The notes beneath the pieces were generated by a model, which was given only the letters and a program-made list of their open reading frames with translations, ran no database searches and was not told where the DNA came from. From NCBI GenBank assembly GCA_947359465.1, contig OX375876.1:86086184-86150183 (forward strand): a DNA stretch of 64,000 bases, read 5' to 3'. The DNA is from Metellina segmentata. Taxonomy: Eukaryota > Arthropoda > Arachnida > Araneae > Tetragnathidae. Every line of letters begins with the position of its first letter. Within the stretch, counting starts at the first letter, position 1. Position numbers and translations under genes: made by a program. Below, in pieces: positions 22,961 to 35,034 of this stretch.

Positions 22961-25900
22961 GTAGTTTTACAACTTACTAATTGATGAAATTTATGTACCG
23001 CAGTACTGCAATGCCGTATTGTTCTTTTACTATGATGAAGAGTACTCTTGATTTCCTATTGCAATAGTGTGGATCACACATGTTAAGTTTCACTACGTTA
23101 AAACAATAACTGCAGATAAAAAAATTTAATTTGAAATTATTTTCCAAAAACGCAATATTGAACACCAAATGTGCAAGATGTAAAATCAATGTTAGTTGGA
23201 TTACTTATACTGAAAACTGTAAAAAATTGCAGCGTAATCTTTTATGAAATTTAATTACAGAGATTAACCAAGTAGGTAAATGTCATGCATAGTAATGTGT
23301 GTAAATCATAATAAATTCGTTTTGTAAATAAGTTATCTTTATTACTGATTAGCAAAATGCACTATTCTCTAGTTTACAATGAAAAATTTATTTTGCAATA
23401 TTTTCAATATATTTGAGGACATTCGCTTCTGATATTTTAGAGTAGTTTTATTAATGGTATATAACACTATTGTTTCAATAGCTATTGTCCTTTGCAAAAA
23501 GGAAGAGTGAGTACTAAAAAATATCTATCGATGTTTAATTTGACAACTTTCATATGTTGAATTATTAGAATACCTTGAGCACTTATTAATGGAAAAGTAT
23601 TAAATTAACTATGATAAATATAGAATCATAATGAATAAATGACGTAAATCAACCGTTTTATTTTCCCAACAGAAGGAGGCTGCGAAGAAAGACATTTGAA
23701 GTGAGATTCACTATTGAAAAAGGACATATGTTATAGCTTTATGAAGACCTGACTTATACTTATTATAACTGCCAAAAACTCGAAGCACATTTATAAGAAC
23801 AAATTCTCTAATGTAAGATATTTAATAGTCATCATATATCCAGTAATTAATCTTCATCTTAAACTAAACACTTATTTTAAATACTTATAAGCAGTAAGAA
23901 TATTTTAAGTATGAGGAAATATAATATTAAAAAAGACCATTCTTAGAATAATACTTGATTAAAATCATATTTTCTAATTGAAAGGTTAATAAAAGAAAGT
24001 AACCGGAATTAGCAGCAAAAGCATTTATATCTGGAAATAAATGGGTTTTGAAAGCAGAACAACGATGGGTGAAAGAGGATAACATAATTGGTTCTGGATA
24101 CTATTATTAATATTTTCTTTTTAAAAACATGTTTTAATGCGTTTCACAAAGGTTATTTTTCACTGTCTAAAAATTTTTATTTCGGTCTTGGATTTATAGA
24201 AGAGAGAGAGAGAGAGATAAACGTAGTCTTTCATTTTCCTTTGAAGTTATTACTTTGAAGTTATTTCAGTTGTTTGAATAGTAGGAAGTAATTTGTTTTA
24301 AATACAAGTAGTAAAGATAACTAATACTGTTCGACTGATGTACTATAGTAAACTGAAATAAAACTACATGTTTTTCATTTTAAGGAAATGTATTGTGTTT
24401 TTAATTTTAAATAAATGTTTTCACTACATTTTTCATCCGTTGTTTCATTTTTCATCATTTATTTACCATTTTAATTTCCTTAATATGGACCTGATTGTTA
24501 TTTAAAAAAATATAATTGGGAATGTATGAACGTGTATAAATTATATACTATTTGGTACAACAGAGTGGGTTCAAGATTACTAATCAAGATAACTATCAAA
24601 AATCTGTATTAGTGGGGTATTGCATTATCAAACCATTTGGAGTTTGTGATGATTCTTAACTGAGTTTACATGTTAAAGAGAGAGAGAATAATTTATGTTA
24701 TTCAAAATAAACTATTTTTAACTTTTACAGATTTAGAATGCTATGAATTATATAGCTTAGTTAAAATCCTATATATTTGCATTTGTTTCAAGTGAATAGA
24801 TAATTCGATACATAAACTAAGAAACTCGATTAAATGTATTATGAGTACCAAATATTTCTTGTAAGTCTTTGGACAAGGCAGGATAAATAAATTGGATAAA
24901 TATAAAATCGAATTTTTGTTAAAAAGTATTAAAATCGATTTTTCTGTATTTCTAGGTGTACTATAAGTTTTGGAATTTAATTCGGCAGTTGCGAATAAGT
25001 TTTAATAAAGGCACGTTTAGGAACACACAAAGTCAGTATATTAAGTGTGAGCATTCAAACCACAAAATATAAAACCACTTAACGAAATAAAGATATTTAC
25101 TATGAGCTTCTTCTTTAGTTACTAAGTAAACTGAAATTTTAATTGCCCTTACTGGAGCATATAACTTTCATTAAGGTATTGATTAAATAAAGCCTCTTGA
25201 CGATTTTTCAGTTAAGCCTTATTAAATTTTCATTTATTTTAAAATGTCACAGTTAATTTTCAAATGTATTATGTAATAATTATGTAAGATTAGTCGTTAT
25301 TTCCTTTCATCAACAGCACTCATTATCTTTAAACAAAAAGTGGTTTTAACAATTTTAGACATCTGTAAGTCTAAAATTAATTAAATAAAATATTTAAAAA
25401 AAAAGCGTATAATGGAACAATAAAAGAAAATTAGGGTTGGGACATAACTCCATTATTTTTGATGATTAAATCGAGCTTCTAATTTAGAAGATATAATCAA
25501 GTAAAGGGAACGTTAATGGGATGGATTTAAAATTAATATGAGTTTCTATTTCATGAAGCGTAATTAAAACATGGGATATCATTATAATTCTATTAGGTAT
25601 AAAGTGGATATTTTTACCAACCTTAATTACATTTAGTTACTTGAAGTTTTGCAAAGTTCCGTGATTATAAGCGTATAATGACATTAATGCCTTGTGGCAT
25701 ATTTTTAATATATTTAATTATTTAAAGATAATCGTTGAGGACATAAAACTTTGGTTGATGCATATTTCTTTAGTAAAGATATTGGTTAAGAATACAGTAG
25801 GGGGGCTTTCAATACCTCAAGCTTTTTGTGATATGTAGAGTGAAGTGATAGATGAAGAACCGAAAAAATTTGCTTATTAGAAATAAAAGAGTTTAGTTAC

Positions 25901-26212
25901 GTGTTTTTCATTTAAAATTATGTAAAACTACAAGTTGAACACAAAATAATACGCTGTGTATACACTAAAAATGCCCCTTCTTAACACAGAGTTCTGATAT
26001 CCTTCTTCATGAATCGTTTATTTCAATTTTTTTAAGCAATCACATGAATTTCAAACACATGTGCAGTTGTTTTCTTCAAAATTTTGAATAATCCTGCTGA
26101 ATGTACAGAATTATTTTCCACCATTCAATTTTATACCAATATTTGCAATTTATTATCGAAAGGTTTATTAATATTTCTTTTTGTCATTATAATTATATAA
26201 CTGTATAATAAT
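22961..26212. other. AT-rich intronic DNA, nothing recognised
   Basis: A long unique-looking stretch with short (AG)n runs near 24200 and 24675. No repeat shared with the window and no coding region supported. Confidence 0.4.
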
Positions 26213-26213
26213 A

Positions 26214-27623
26214 CACTCTAAGACGAAACAATAGTTCCACCTTGAAGGAATTGTCAGAATGCAATGAAAATTACAAGGTTCGTAAAGTGCTAATGAAGGA
26301 ATAAATGATAAAAATTTAGGACTGAAATACACAAGCTTTAGTAAAAAAATTATTATTTTTTAAATGTTATCATTTAGTATGGCGTATGATCGCCATTATT
26401 ACTAAAGCAGCATGCCAAGCGCTTTGGTAGTGAGTTATACAGTCTCGTTGTGAAGTACTGCGACTGTCCATCCTATGCTGTTTGAACCCTGTCACGTTGT
26501 TCCAGCAGATTACGCGGTACGGGTAGAGTGGTGGCATCTCGTCCAATGGCATACCATACATTCTTCATGGGGGACAGGTTCGGTGAGTACGTCAGAAATG
26601 GTAAGATATCGTTGTGTCGTGGACAAGTTTTAGAGACGACAGTAATATAGGGTCAATTTTTGTCTTGTTGAAAAAGGGGGTGAACCTGGGAATTCAGGAA
26701 TGGGAGTATAACTGCCTGTAAAATTTCTTGTACATAACGCTGTCCTGTCAAAGAGACCGTACAAATACCAAAGGTGATTCGGCATCATACGCAATTGCAC
26801 CCCACATCATGACACCACGTCTCCTGGACGTGTGACGCTGCACAACAAACCGTGAATCTTGGTGCTGACCACGTTACCTCCACACACGGATTCGATTGTC
26901 GTCTCCACCCAGACAGAAGCGGGATTCGTCAGTGAAGACCACTCGATGCCATTCGACGTCCCATGTCCGTCTGGCACGACACCATTCCATTTGAAGGCGA
27001 TGCAATGCTGCTAAAGGCAGTCATCAAACGGTCTACGTGAGTTTAGTCCCACATCGTGAAGCCGTCGACAAATGGTGCGATCACTTATTGGATGATCGAG
27101 CAATGTGCATGTCTGCAACAGTGGCTGTTGGATCGGTACACGCATGGCTTACAACACGTCGATCCTCAATCGGTCCTGTTTCTCTATGCCTTCCTGAGCA
27201 TGGTTGACGCTGGCATGTGCCTTGTTGTATCCACCGCTGTCAACAACGTGCAACTTTAACATTACTACAACCGATATGTTGCCCAGTCTGTCGATTAGAC
27301 CATCCACCTTCTCGGAGGTCAACTACTCGGCCTCTGTCAAACTCTCCCAGTTGCTTAAATTGCTTGAGAACTTTTTTCCTGATGCATAATTCAATCAGAA
27401 ACAATGTAACCAACATGAAGAGTCGAAATGAATTTGCTGCACTACTGAAAGTCATTTTATGTCCCAGTATGCAGCGTGTTTGAGAGCTGCCCTGCGCGGG
27501 GCACATGCTCAAATGATCCTAAAAATTTGATCATTTGCCTCTCCAACGCAGATGTACCACTCCTCCAAATTTCATTTATACCGGTCTACTCCTTCAAGGT
27601 GCAATCTTTTTTGTATTAGAGTT
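26214..27623 (-). mobile_element. Tc1-like transposon, 1.4 kb, decayed
   Basis: The left end (CACTCTAAGACGAAAC, then CACCTTGAAGGA) pairs with the inverted right end (TCCTTCAAGGTG, then TTTGTATTAGAGTT). TIRs are about 35 bp with several mismatches. TA dinucleotides at 26212-26213 and 27624-27625 fit Tc1 target duplication. The length is typical of Tc1 elements (1.3-1.6 kb). The transposase gene inside is broken. Confidence 0.85.
26380..27510 (-). pseudogene. Tc1-like transposase pseudogene
   Basis: The N-terminal helix-turn-helix is readable as DLREGGWSNRQTGQHIGCS (about 27240-27330). The first catalytic Asp lies in VVFTDESRFCLGGDDNR near 26940, followed by a block ending MMWGAIAYDAESPLVF near 26780. 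Frameshifts and stops separate these pieces, and the region of the second Asp and Glu (left of 26700) is badly worn. It once cut and pasted its own element by binding the TIRs. It differs from the element at 32100 and belongs to another Tc1 lineage. Confidence 0.8.
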
Positions 27624-27625
27624 TA

Positions 27626-30600
27626 ATGATATACTATAATAATTAAGAATATAATGTTATCAATAGAATTTAAGATTTATATAATATCTATTTTGATTGT
27701 TTTGATTTATTTAATAATTTACATCCATCGTTTTAAATAATATGTTTTAATGTTATATAAAATGCCCTATAAATGTGAAATCTTTATGTATTCTTATCGT
27801 CAATGATACTGTAAATGGATTCAATCAGTACTATCACTGAATACATAAATTAATAAGTATTGATCTCGTTTTTAAATATAATTTATTCTCTCGTTTACGC
27901 TTTCGGGTACATATTGTTTTTACCAATTCAGTTTAGTATAAATAGCTTGAAACAAATGACCTTTGAGTTCCTTAATCTTAGAAAACAGATTTAGATATCT
28001 TCTGCACTTCGAAATTTCATCTGAGTACAAGTAAGAACGAGTGATACAGCTTATTATTCTATATATTGACGGATTGTTATATTAACGTTCAGTGGTTTCG
28101 ACGAGATACATCGTCCTTCAGTATATGATTAATTTTACTAATGACGAGACATCTCTCCATCATGGTATTGCCAATATTTCTATAACGACGAGATTAAGAT
28201 AGGGTCTGTTTCTTCCATTCAATCAAGATTTAATCAGTTTTGCAAAAGACGAGATCCCTTGTTGAGACGACCGCCAGGAAGGTTTAAAAGGTTACTTTAA
28301 AATCAGAGAAATAACTTGAGAATATAAATGTTCTTAAGTTGATAAAAAAATAAGATAAGCTGACAAGAGATCAGCCCATTCGTTAAGACTCCCTCTAAAT
28401 AAATAGTTAATTTAAGCAGTTCTTGACAACAAATATAAGGAAGATGAAGGGCACTATTAATAAATTACGAACTGGTAAATATTCACGAAGGCTTCAACAA
28501 TTGAATTATCATATTATTCGAAGCAATATGTACATAAAATATGCTTACATTGTATATAACTTTTGTATTACAAAATGTTTAAATGGAATAACAACGTTTA
28601 ATAAACAACGCCTTTGTGCAATGTGTAGCTATCAACAAAAATTTTTAATGGTCATCTGAATTGAGAAAGTGAAAATTGACAAAGAACGAAAACACGGCTG
28701 TTCAGTTAAGAATTTCCACAGTGACAAATGATTTAATAATATATAATTTAAGTTATAGAAATCGAGTTGAATTCTTTACTAGAAAAATGGCTGTACGAAT
28801 GTATATCTTGCTTTATTAACTTTCTCCATTAAGGACTTTTTCTTTCTGAAAACCTTCTGTATCTAACTTATTATTAATCTTTCACAAAATACTAAGCTTT
28901 TTTAAACTTTATGAAGAGAGCTGCAAAAGTCCAAACTGAATTAAATTTCACGATAAAGAGAATTGCAAAACTATACAATTATTCTTTGTTGTAATAGTAT
29001 GCAAATGAAGTTAAGTATAACTAAACTTGTAAATGTGAGCAAAATGAAAAATTGCGTAGTTATTCTAAGAATTAAGCATGCAGTGATAAATTCAATGTAA
29101 ATTTTTAATCATAAATCTTATTAGCTTAAAATCGGTTTAGATGTTAAAAAAAAATTTCAAACAGATTCGTGGTGTTTGTATATTTGTAAAATCCTACAAC
29201 ACGCGAAAATCAGAGAAACTATTCCTTCCATACAAACCTTATTAAGTTTCGCGTGTAAAAGCACCCAAGCAATTTACTTTAATAAGATAAATGGAAACAC
29301 TAACATTTTTATAGATAAAATAGTTCGAAATAGTTTGGAAAGATAAAACGCAAATGGAATTCGGATATTGTTGCTCACACGCTAGATCATACATATAAAT
29401 GAGAATTGTTTAGGGTATTCGAAGAAAAAGAAAACACATTATAATATAATTAGAGCTGAATATGTTTGAAATAAAGGACATTTTTCTTGCGCAAGACGAT
29501 TCAAATTATTAAGACTATGCTTTCAGAAGAATATTTTTAATTAAGTTTAGTAATTAATTAATTAAATTAATTGGAAGCAGCTTTTTATATCTTTATCTGT
29601 TTGTTTCATAAAATGAAATTAGTAATAGAGGTAACCTACCACTAAGTAACTCTACACTTTAAATTAAAATGTAATGAAATGTAAAAACAAAACACCCGAT
29701 TCTACAGATCATGCATATGAATAGTTTTGTCCCAGTTCAAGAAAGTAAAACACAACAGTCTAAAGCTTAGCAAATGAAGAGTTAATAGAATATTATGAAA
29801 CGTAATATAATTTAAATGTCTTTGTTTAGCAAATAAAATAAAATTATTATTAATGTATCGATAAAAAACTCTTTAAAAAAGAAATTAAAATTAAATCATT
29901 GAAAAAATTGTATCAGTTATGCAGATCGCTATATATGAATACGATATTGTGATTCCAAAAATGTAAGATATAATCCTCAAAAAACAGATAATGAAGGGTA
30001 AATGTAATATTAAAGGAATAGTTTATTAGCCGTTTTAATAGATTTGTTTAAAATTACATAACGCACTATGATTATTAAAATTATAGTCTAATTCACGCAT
30101 GTCGAATTCGAAGAACCAAAAATCTTCTATGTCAAAATAAATATTTTCAATTTACTTTATAAATCGGCTTGTAATGTCCAATTAATTTTTGAAAGATTGT
30201 TCAATGAAATGCTATTTGAATATGCTGTAAATTGAACTTATTTAATACATTTTCAATTAAACTTTGAAAGGAAACTATCAGTTTGCAAAGAATTGAATTT
30301 TACTTTTTATATCCTTTGGATCAACTTCTTGTGAAATGTGAGAATTCTGTGAAAAGAATTCCATTACGAAGTTAATAATTTGAGAATCTCTGCCTCTGGC
30401 CAGAATATTTTCTATTCAAAAGATGCAGTACATACTTTTGGAAGTAAGTTTTAAAGTTCTAAGATGGCAGCTTTTTTAAATGGTCTGCCGTAAATTGGTT
30501 AATTTACATTCTTCATACTTCGCTTATGGATATAAAATATCAAAATTGAAAAACAAATTTTCTCCTTTGCAATAAAAAGTTCTTATTTGATAACAATTTT

Positions 30601-30961
30601 AATAACAAACCTGTATGCTCAAAATTAGATTTTTGTGTTTCAAAATCAGTTTTAATTATTTCTTATGCTAAAAAATACATCAATGAACCCTTGTTTGCCT
30701 AATTACTTAAGTAAAATTTATAAAAGGCAAGTTTTTGTTCGTGCGAAAGAAAAATGAGTTGAAAATATAGATAAAGGTTTGACGAGTATTTATAGCAAGG
30801 ACAAAATTTAAGCACTGTTTACACTATCACTATTTTAACATAAATATAAAAGTACTAACCATATTTTATATGGAAGCAATAATAAACATATTTTCGTTTG
30901 CGATTAAATGTCTACACTTAAGATTAAATGTTAAACTTAAGCAACTTCTATTAATAGATTT
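27626..30961. other. AT-rich intronic DNA, little recognised
   Basis: 28095-28265 carries the ATGACGAGA-type degenerate repeat also seen at 22125-22345. The small frames elsewhere (such as 28423-28659 plus) have no recognisable product. Nothing else seen. Confidence 0.4.
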
Positions 30962-31165
30962 GCCGACCAACCGGTCTAGTGGTCAGGATTCTGGCTCCTG
31001 TATAGGAAGGTTCCTATTTTGAATCCGGGGATAATGTTGTCAGTCCGTCTGGAGTGAATGTATGTACTCGCTATAAACTGGCTGTGCCTAGAGTACTCGA
31101 TATGTATGGAAGGTGTAACGTGAGCTCACCCCTGTGGTTACCCCAGGTAACGTCAAGTGGTTTTG
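30962..31165 (+). mobile_element. SINE-B copy, tRNA-Glu-like head
   Basis: GGTCTAGTGGTCAGGATTCT closely matches the D-arm/A-box half of eukaryotic tRNA-Glu. GGTTCCTATTTTGAATCC follows at B-box position in altered form. The body ends GGTGTAACGTGAGCTCAC. A second, inverted copy lies at 50931-51114 with the same head. It is not a functional tRNA because the anticodon and T arms are disrupted and no acceptor stem closes. Confidence 0.75.
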
Positions 31166-32097
31166 TCCTTTCTTTTGTGTTCGATTACAAAAAGTATAGC
31201 GTATTGTAAGGTTACTATTAATGCGTAATGTATTAAATTAATGTATGTATGTCGTAATATTAAAGCTATGGTTTTAATTTTTGCATGTCTCTTTTCAATC
31301 TTAATGCCTAACAGATTCTCCAAATTATAATTATAGCTACGGTATGAAAAGAGAATAAGAATTAATATCTGGTGGTCACTCAAATGTGTTATCATTTTTA
31401 ATTGACTATCAATAAAAAATATTAAAGTTGTATCTCAAAATGCCTACTAATATGAATTAAATTAATATAAAATTTAAATTTATAATGTATCATTTCTAGT
31501 TAAAGAATTTGAACCTTTAAAATCAAGTAATGGATTTTTAAATTAAATTTTATTATAAAGAGTTTAAAATAGCAATAAAGGTAGTGATACATAAATTTTA
31601 TATAGCTAACATATTTATTTTATTTATATAAATTGATTAAATTGTATAGAATTTGTGGTAATTGATATATTATAGTATAATTTAATATTCAGTAATTTGT
31701 TTTATTTCTTAAAATGGTGATAAAATATAAAGTTCTAAGGTACACAAATTAAGTTAAACACAACAGTTAAAGGTACACCAATGCCATTCGTGTGGTATGG
31801 TTGAAAATCGCTGCTATACCTATTTAACTATTAATTCCATTGCACATACTTTGTGATACATTTTCTTATTAATGGTTGTGACAAAAGTAAATGCTTCTGA
31901 TAGGTTGTAGGAAATTGAATTTAAACGCATTGGAATATATGAAAGTAGAAAGTTAATTTTTTAATGGATTTCTTTGCAGATGGTTGTAACAAAAATGACA
32001 CCTAAAGAAATATTTCCTTGAAATTATAATTTCCCAGGTCAATTTATGGAGCAAATTAAATATGAAATAATATAAAATTATGGTGATAAATTATAGG
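31166..32097. other. AT-rich intronic DNA, nothing recognised
   Basis: Very AT-rich. No repeat or coding structure supported. Confidence 0.35.
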
Positions 32098-32099
32098 TA

Positions 32100-33320
32100 C
32101 ACTATATAGCCAAAAGTCGCCGGACACCCCGTACTGTTGGTTCGAAAGGCACCAGACGTATAACTAGTAGGATGTCGGGCCTCCTTTTGCTTTAATTATA
32201 GCGTTTACCCTTCGGGGTAGGTCATCCACTAAGTTCTGGTAAACTGTTGTCGGAATTGTGATCCATTCCTCCTCTAGCACGGTGAACAGTTCACGTTTGG
32301 TTTTTGGTCGAGTTGGTCTGGCACGCAACCAATGCTCCAACTCATCCCAAAAATTTTCTATAGGGTTCAAGTCGGGGCATTGAGCCGGCCACGTAAGCAC
32401 TTCCACCTGATTATTGTCAAGCCACGACGCAATGACGCCTGCTGTATGAACAGGAGCATTATCGTGCTGATACAGAAAAAGGACCTGTTCCAAACTGTTG
32501 CCATGGTGTTGGAAGCATGTTATTGTCTAAAATGTCTTCGTACACACCAGAAGTCATCGACCCGTCGACTAAAACTAACTGACCAAGCCCAAACAAGGAG
32601 AAACAGCCCCAAACCATGACACTACCGCCACCAAATTTCACAGTTGACACAATACACTCCCATAGATACCGTTCGCCAGGTCCATACACGCCCATCAGAG
32701 TGCCAGATCATGTATCGTGATTCATCAATCCACATGACACTCTTCCACTGGTCCAAAGTCCTATTACGGTGCTCTTTGCTGCATTTCAAAAGCCTCGGGG
32801 CATGGGTGCGTGTGATTAATGGCTTTCTGGTGGCAGCATGACCATCAAAACCATGTGCTATCACCTCTCGGTGGATAGTCCTACCACTGGCCTGTGTACC
32901 TGAGCTGAGACGGAAGTCCTCTGCAAACTCCGACAAAGATGTGTGCCAGTTGCTTCGCACAACACGACTCAGGGTTCTCCGGTCTCGATCAGTTAGTTTC
33001 TTGGGCCTACCAGACCGATAGTTCAGTTGAGTGTTTCCATGGCGTTTCCACTTGACTATGACATCGCTAACTGTGGACTGGGGCACGTTTAACTGCTGAG
33101 AAATCTCTCTGAAAGAATGTCCAAATTTATGGGCACCTACAATCATGCCCCTTTCGAATGCATTCAACTCTTTCCGTTGGTTCATCGTGACAGAAAACAC
33201 GCGTTTGATGCTCCAGCATATCTGCCTTCACTTATATAGCGTCAGTGAGGTGTACTGACGTCATACTGGAATCGTTTACTTGAAGTGAAGGGGTGTCCGG
33301 TGTTTTTTGGCTACATAGTG
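32100..33320 (-). mobile_element. Tc1-like transposon, 1,221 bp, nearly intact
   Basis: TIRs of about 31 bp begin CACTATATAGCCAAAAG (left) and CACTATGTAGCCAAAAA (right, inverted), both ending CCGGACACCCC. TA target duplications lie at 32098-32099 and 33321-33322. The transposase reading frame on the minus strand spans almost the whole element and is broken by only two frameshifts, so this is a young copy. It lies inside the Syt7 intron, in the same orientation as Syt7. Confidence 0.93.
32164..33200 (-). pseudogene. Tc1-like DD34E transposase with two frameshifts
   Basis: This cut-and-paste transposase would be about 340 aa if continuous. Residues 1-110 hold the paired-like HTH DNA-binding region (FERGMIVGAHKFGHSFREIS, then QSTVSDVIVKWKRHG and the GRP motif SGRPKKL). 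The catalytic triad is intact: Asp in VMWIDESRY, Asp in [10 protein letters not shown], Glu in DLNPIENFWDEL. There are 34 residues between the second Asp and Glu, the classic Tc1 spacing. Frame changes fall near 32690 and 32500, so the three open segments (33200-32622, 32695-32459, 32493-32164) lie in three frames. The C-terminus KAKGGPTSY is typical. It cannot make active protein as read. Confidence 0.92.
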
Positions 33321-33346
33321 TATGTAGACCGGTAATTGAATTGACG

Positions 33347-33395
33347 ATGTAGTGAGGCAACACAATGTACTATTGGCGACGGTCAGAGATTTATA
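33347..33395 (-). mobile_element. SINE-A scrap
   Basis: GATGTAGTGAGGCAACACAA and CTATTGGCGACGGTC match the 3' end of SINE-A. It starts 27 bp right of the Tc1 element, so it is probably a remnant in the insertion neighbourhood. Confidence 0.6.
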
Positions 33396-33574
33396 CTGAA
33401 GACATATATCCGGATAAATTGAAGTAAAAATACTTCTACTTCAAACACATTTTTTGATTTTTGAAACATCAATCAAGGTAGTGTGATGGGCATTTCTCTG
33501 AATTGAATGAATGTTTGGATGATATATGAATTTAAAAGAGCATTAAAATCTTCCAATTAATTCTTTCATTGCAT

Positions 33575-33895
33575 AATCTAACCTTGGAGTATTATTAACC
33601 TTGGTCTACTATTAACCTTGAACTACTGTTGACCTTTATATATTATTAACCTTGGACTACTATTAACCTTGAACTACTGTTGACCTTTAAGTATTATTAA
33701 CCTTGGACTACTATTAACCTTGGACTACTATTAACCTTGGACTACTATTAACCTCGAACTACTGTTGACCTTTAACTATTATTAACCTTGGACTACTATT
33801 AACCTCGAACCACCGTTGACCTTTAACTATTATTAACCTTGGACTACTATTAACCTTGAACTACTGTTGACCTTTAACTATTATTAATCTCGATC
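33575..33895. repeat. 17-bp minisatellite with a higher-order pattern
   Basis: The basic unit is close to TATTAACCTTGGACTAC. Variants (CCTTGGACTACTA, CCTTGAACTACTG and CCTTTAACTATTA) follow each other in a repeating order, giving a higher-order unit of about 51-68 bp. A worn trace (CTAACCTTGAATTATGATTA) occurs at about 35080, beyond the MITE. Units abut without spacers, so this is not a CRISPR array. Confidence 0.92.
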
Positions 33896-34612
33896 ACTGA
33901 ATTATTTATTTAGTGAAAAAGATACTTTATAGTACATTTGTTTATTGATGGCTATGAATACTTCTGAGAGGGAAGTAAGAAATCGGATTCAAGCGCATGC
34001 AAATATATGAAAAGGGGAAAGTTAATTTTGTAATGGAAATTTTTCCTTCACCGTGCGCTGAATAAATGAGGGCACGTAACGTGATTGTATAAATAACATT
34101 GTCGCCATTTGCCCGAGGAAACGGAGCTTTATTTATGAGTCGCTTATAGGTCACGCATGGAAGGGGGAATTCCGGTTCAATGAGAGTTCTTAACAATTTT
34201 CTCCCGATCAACTTTAGACTCTCCAGAATGCGATGCTTGGGATTCTTAGAAAATGAACCAGGATTAAACTTTGAGCATCGCGAGAATTGGAATAATCGAA
34301 ATATTTCCCGTCTGCTTCCATTCGCTGTTAGAGCACTGAATAAGAGGATTGGATGCTAACTGTCACAATACATCGATCACGAAACTTTATAATCGTTTCT
34401 TGTGAGCTTGGACTTCCACTCTAATGGCGGATTTTGGAATCTGCATTTTCTCATGTGGAGTCATAATATGGCCGCATTTGTAACTAGATAAAACATCACT
34501 GGCAGCACAGTTTGGCTAATCCTGGTCCTTCAGCCAAAAACAAATTTATTTAAAAAAGAAATACGCTTTAGTAGTGGCTATTTATTTTTGCATTGATAAA
34601 TTGAAACCTTAA
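33896..34612. other. Intronic DNA, nothing recognised
   Basis: Slightly GC-richer in 34100-34500, with a small minus-strand frame (33942-34211) of unknown nature. No family recognised. Confidence 0.3.
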
Positions 34613-35030
34613 CCTTTACGCTTCGGCATATAGAAAATTGAAACCACTAAAATTTCGTTTGAACCAGCGGTGTAGTATAGATCTGTGTACGGTGAATGTT
34701 ATCCCCCTCTTAAGTGAACACTGGCGTCGATCACCCTTTACGAGCTGTCAGCGGATGACCTTCTAGAGGATCGCTCCTTTTGCTCGGTATCCTACCCTGT
34801 TGACCGTGAGATGTGAAGGCTTTGGGGGAAAGGCAGAAGGTCGCTTCGGTGATATCTCTCTAGCTCCAAACAATACGCCACACAATACTATGAAAGGAAA
34901 GCGTCAGCCGTAAATCTCACTCAAGGCTCTATCGCTTAAGTTAGGTAATTAGGTAAGGGGGTTCGGACATGCAAGCGAAAGAGCCGTTCCTGGAGACGAT
35001 TGAAAGAATCTAAGCGCCGCTGCGTAAAGG
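34613..35030 (-). mobile_element. 418-bp TTAA-type MITE, copy 2 (inverted relative to copy 1)
   Basis: The element begins CCTTTACGCTTCGG and ends GCTGCGTAAAGG, with intact TTAA at 34609-34612 and 35031-35034. Its reverse complement aligns along its length with 3922-4330, sharing for example GAACGGCTCTTTCGCTTG, GAGCGATAG and GATCCTCTAGAAGGTCA. The intact TTAA pair and inverted ends are diagnostic of piggyBac-type insertion. No coding content. Confidence 0.88.
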
Positions 35031-35034
35031 TTAA

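Noticed and set aside
30962..31035. Possible tRNA-Glu gene
   Set aside because: Only the D-arm half fits. The anticodon and T arms do not fold and no acceptor stem closes, so it is a SINE head.
32332..32841. Plus-strand frames opposite the 32100 Tc1 element
   Set aside because: Shadows of the minus-strand transposase, without family likeness of their own.
33575..33895. Regular short repeats resembling a CRISPR array
   Set aside because: Units abut with no unique spacers, the sequence is eukaryotic, and there are no cas genes.
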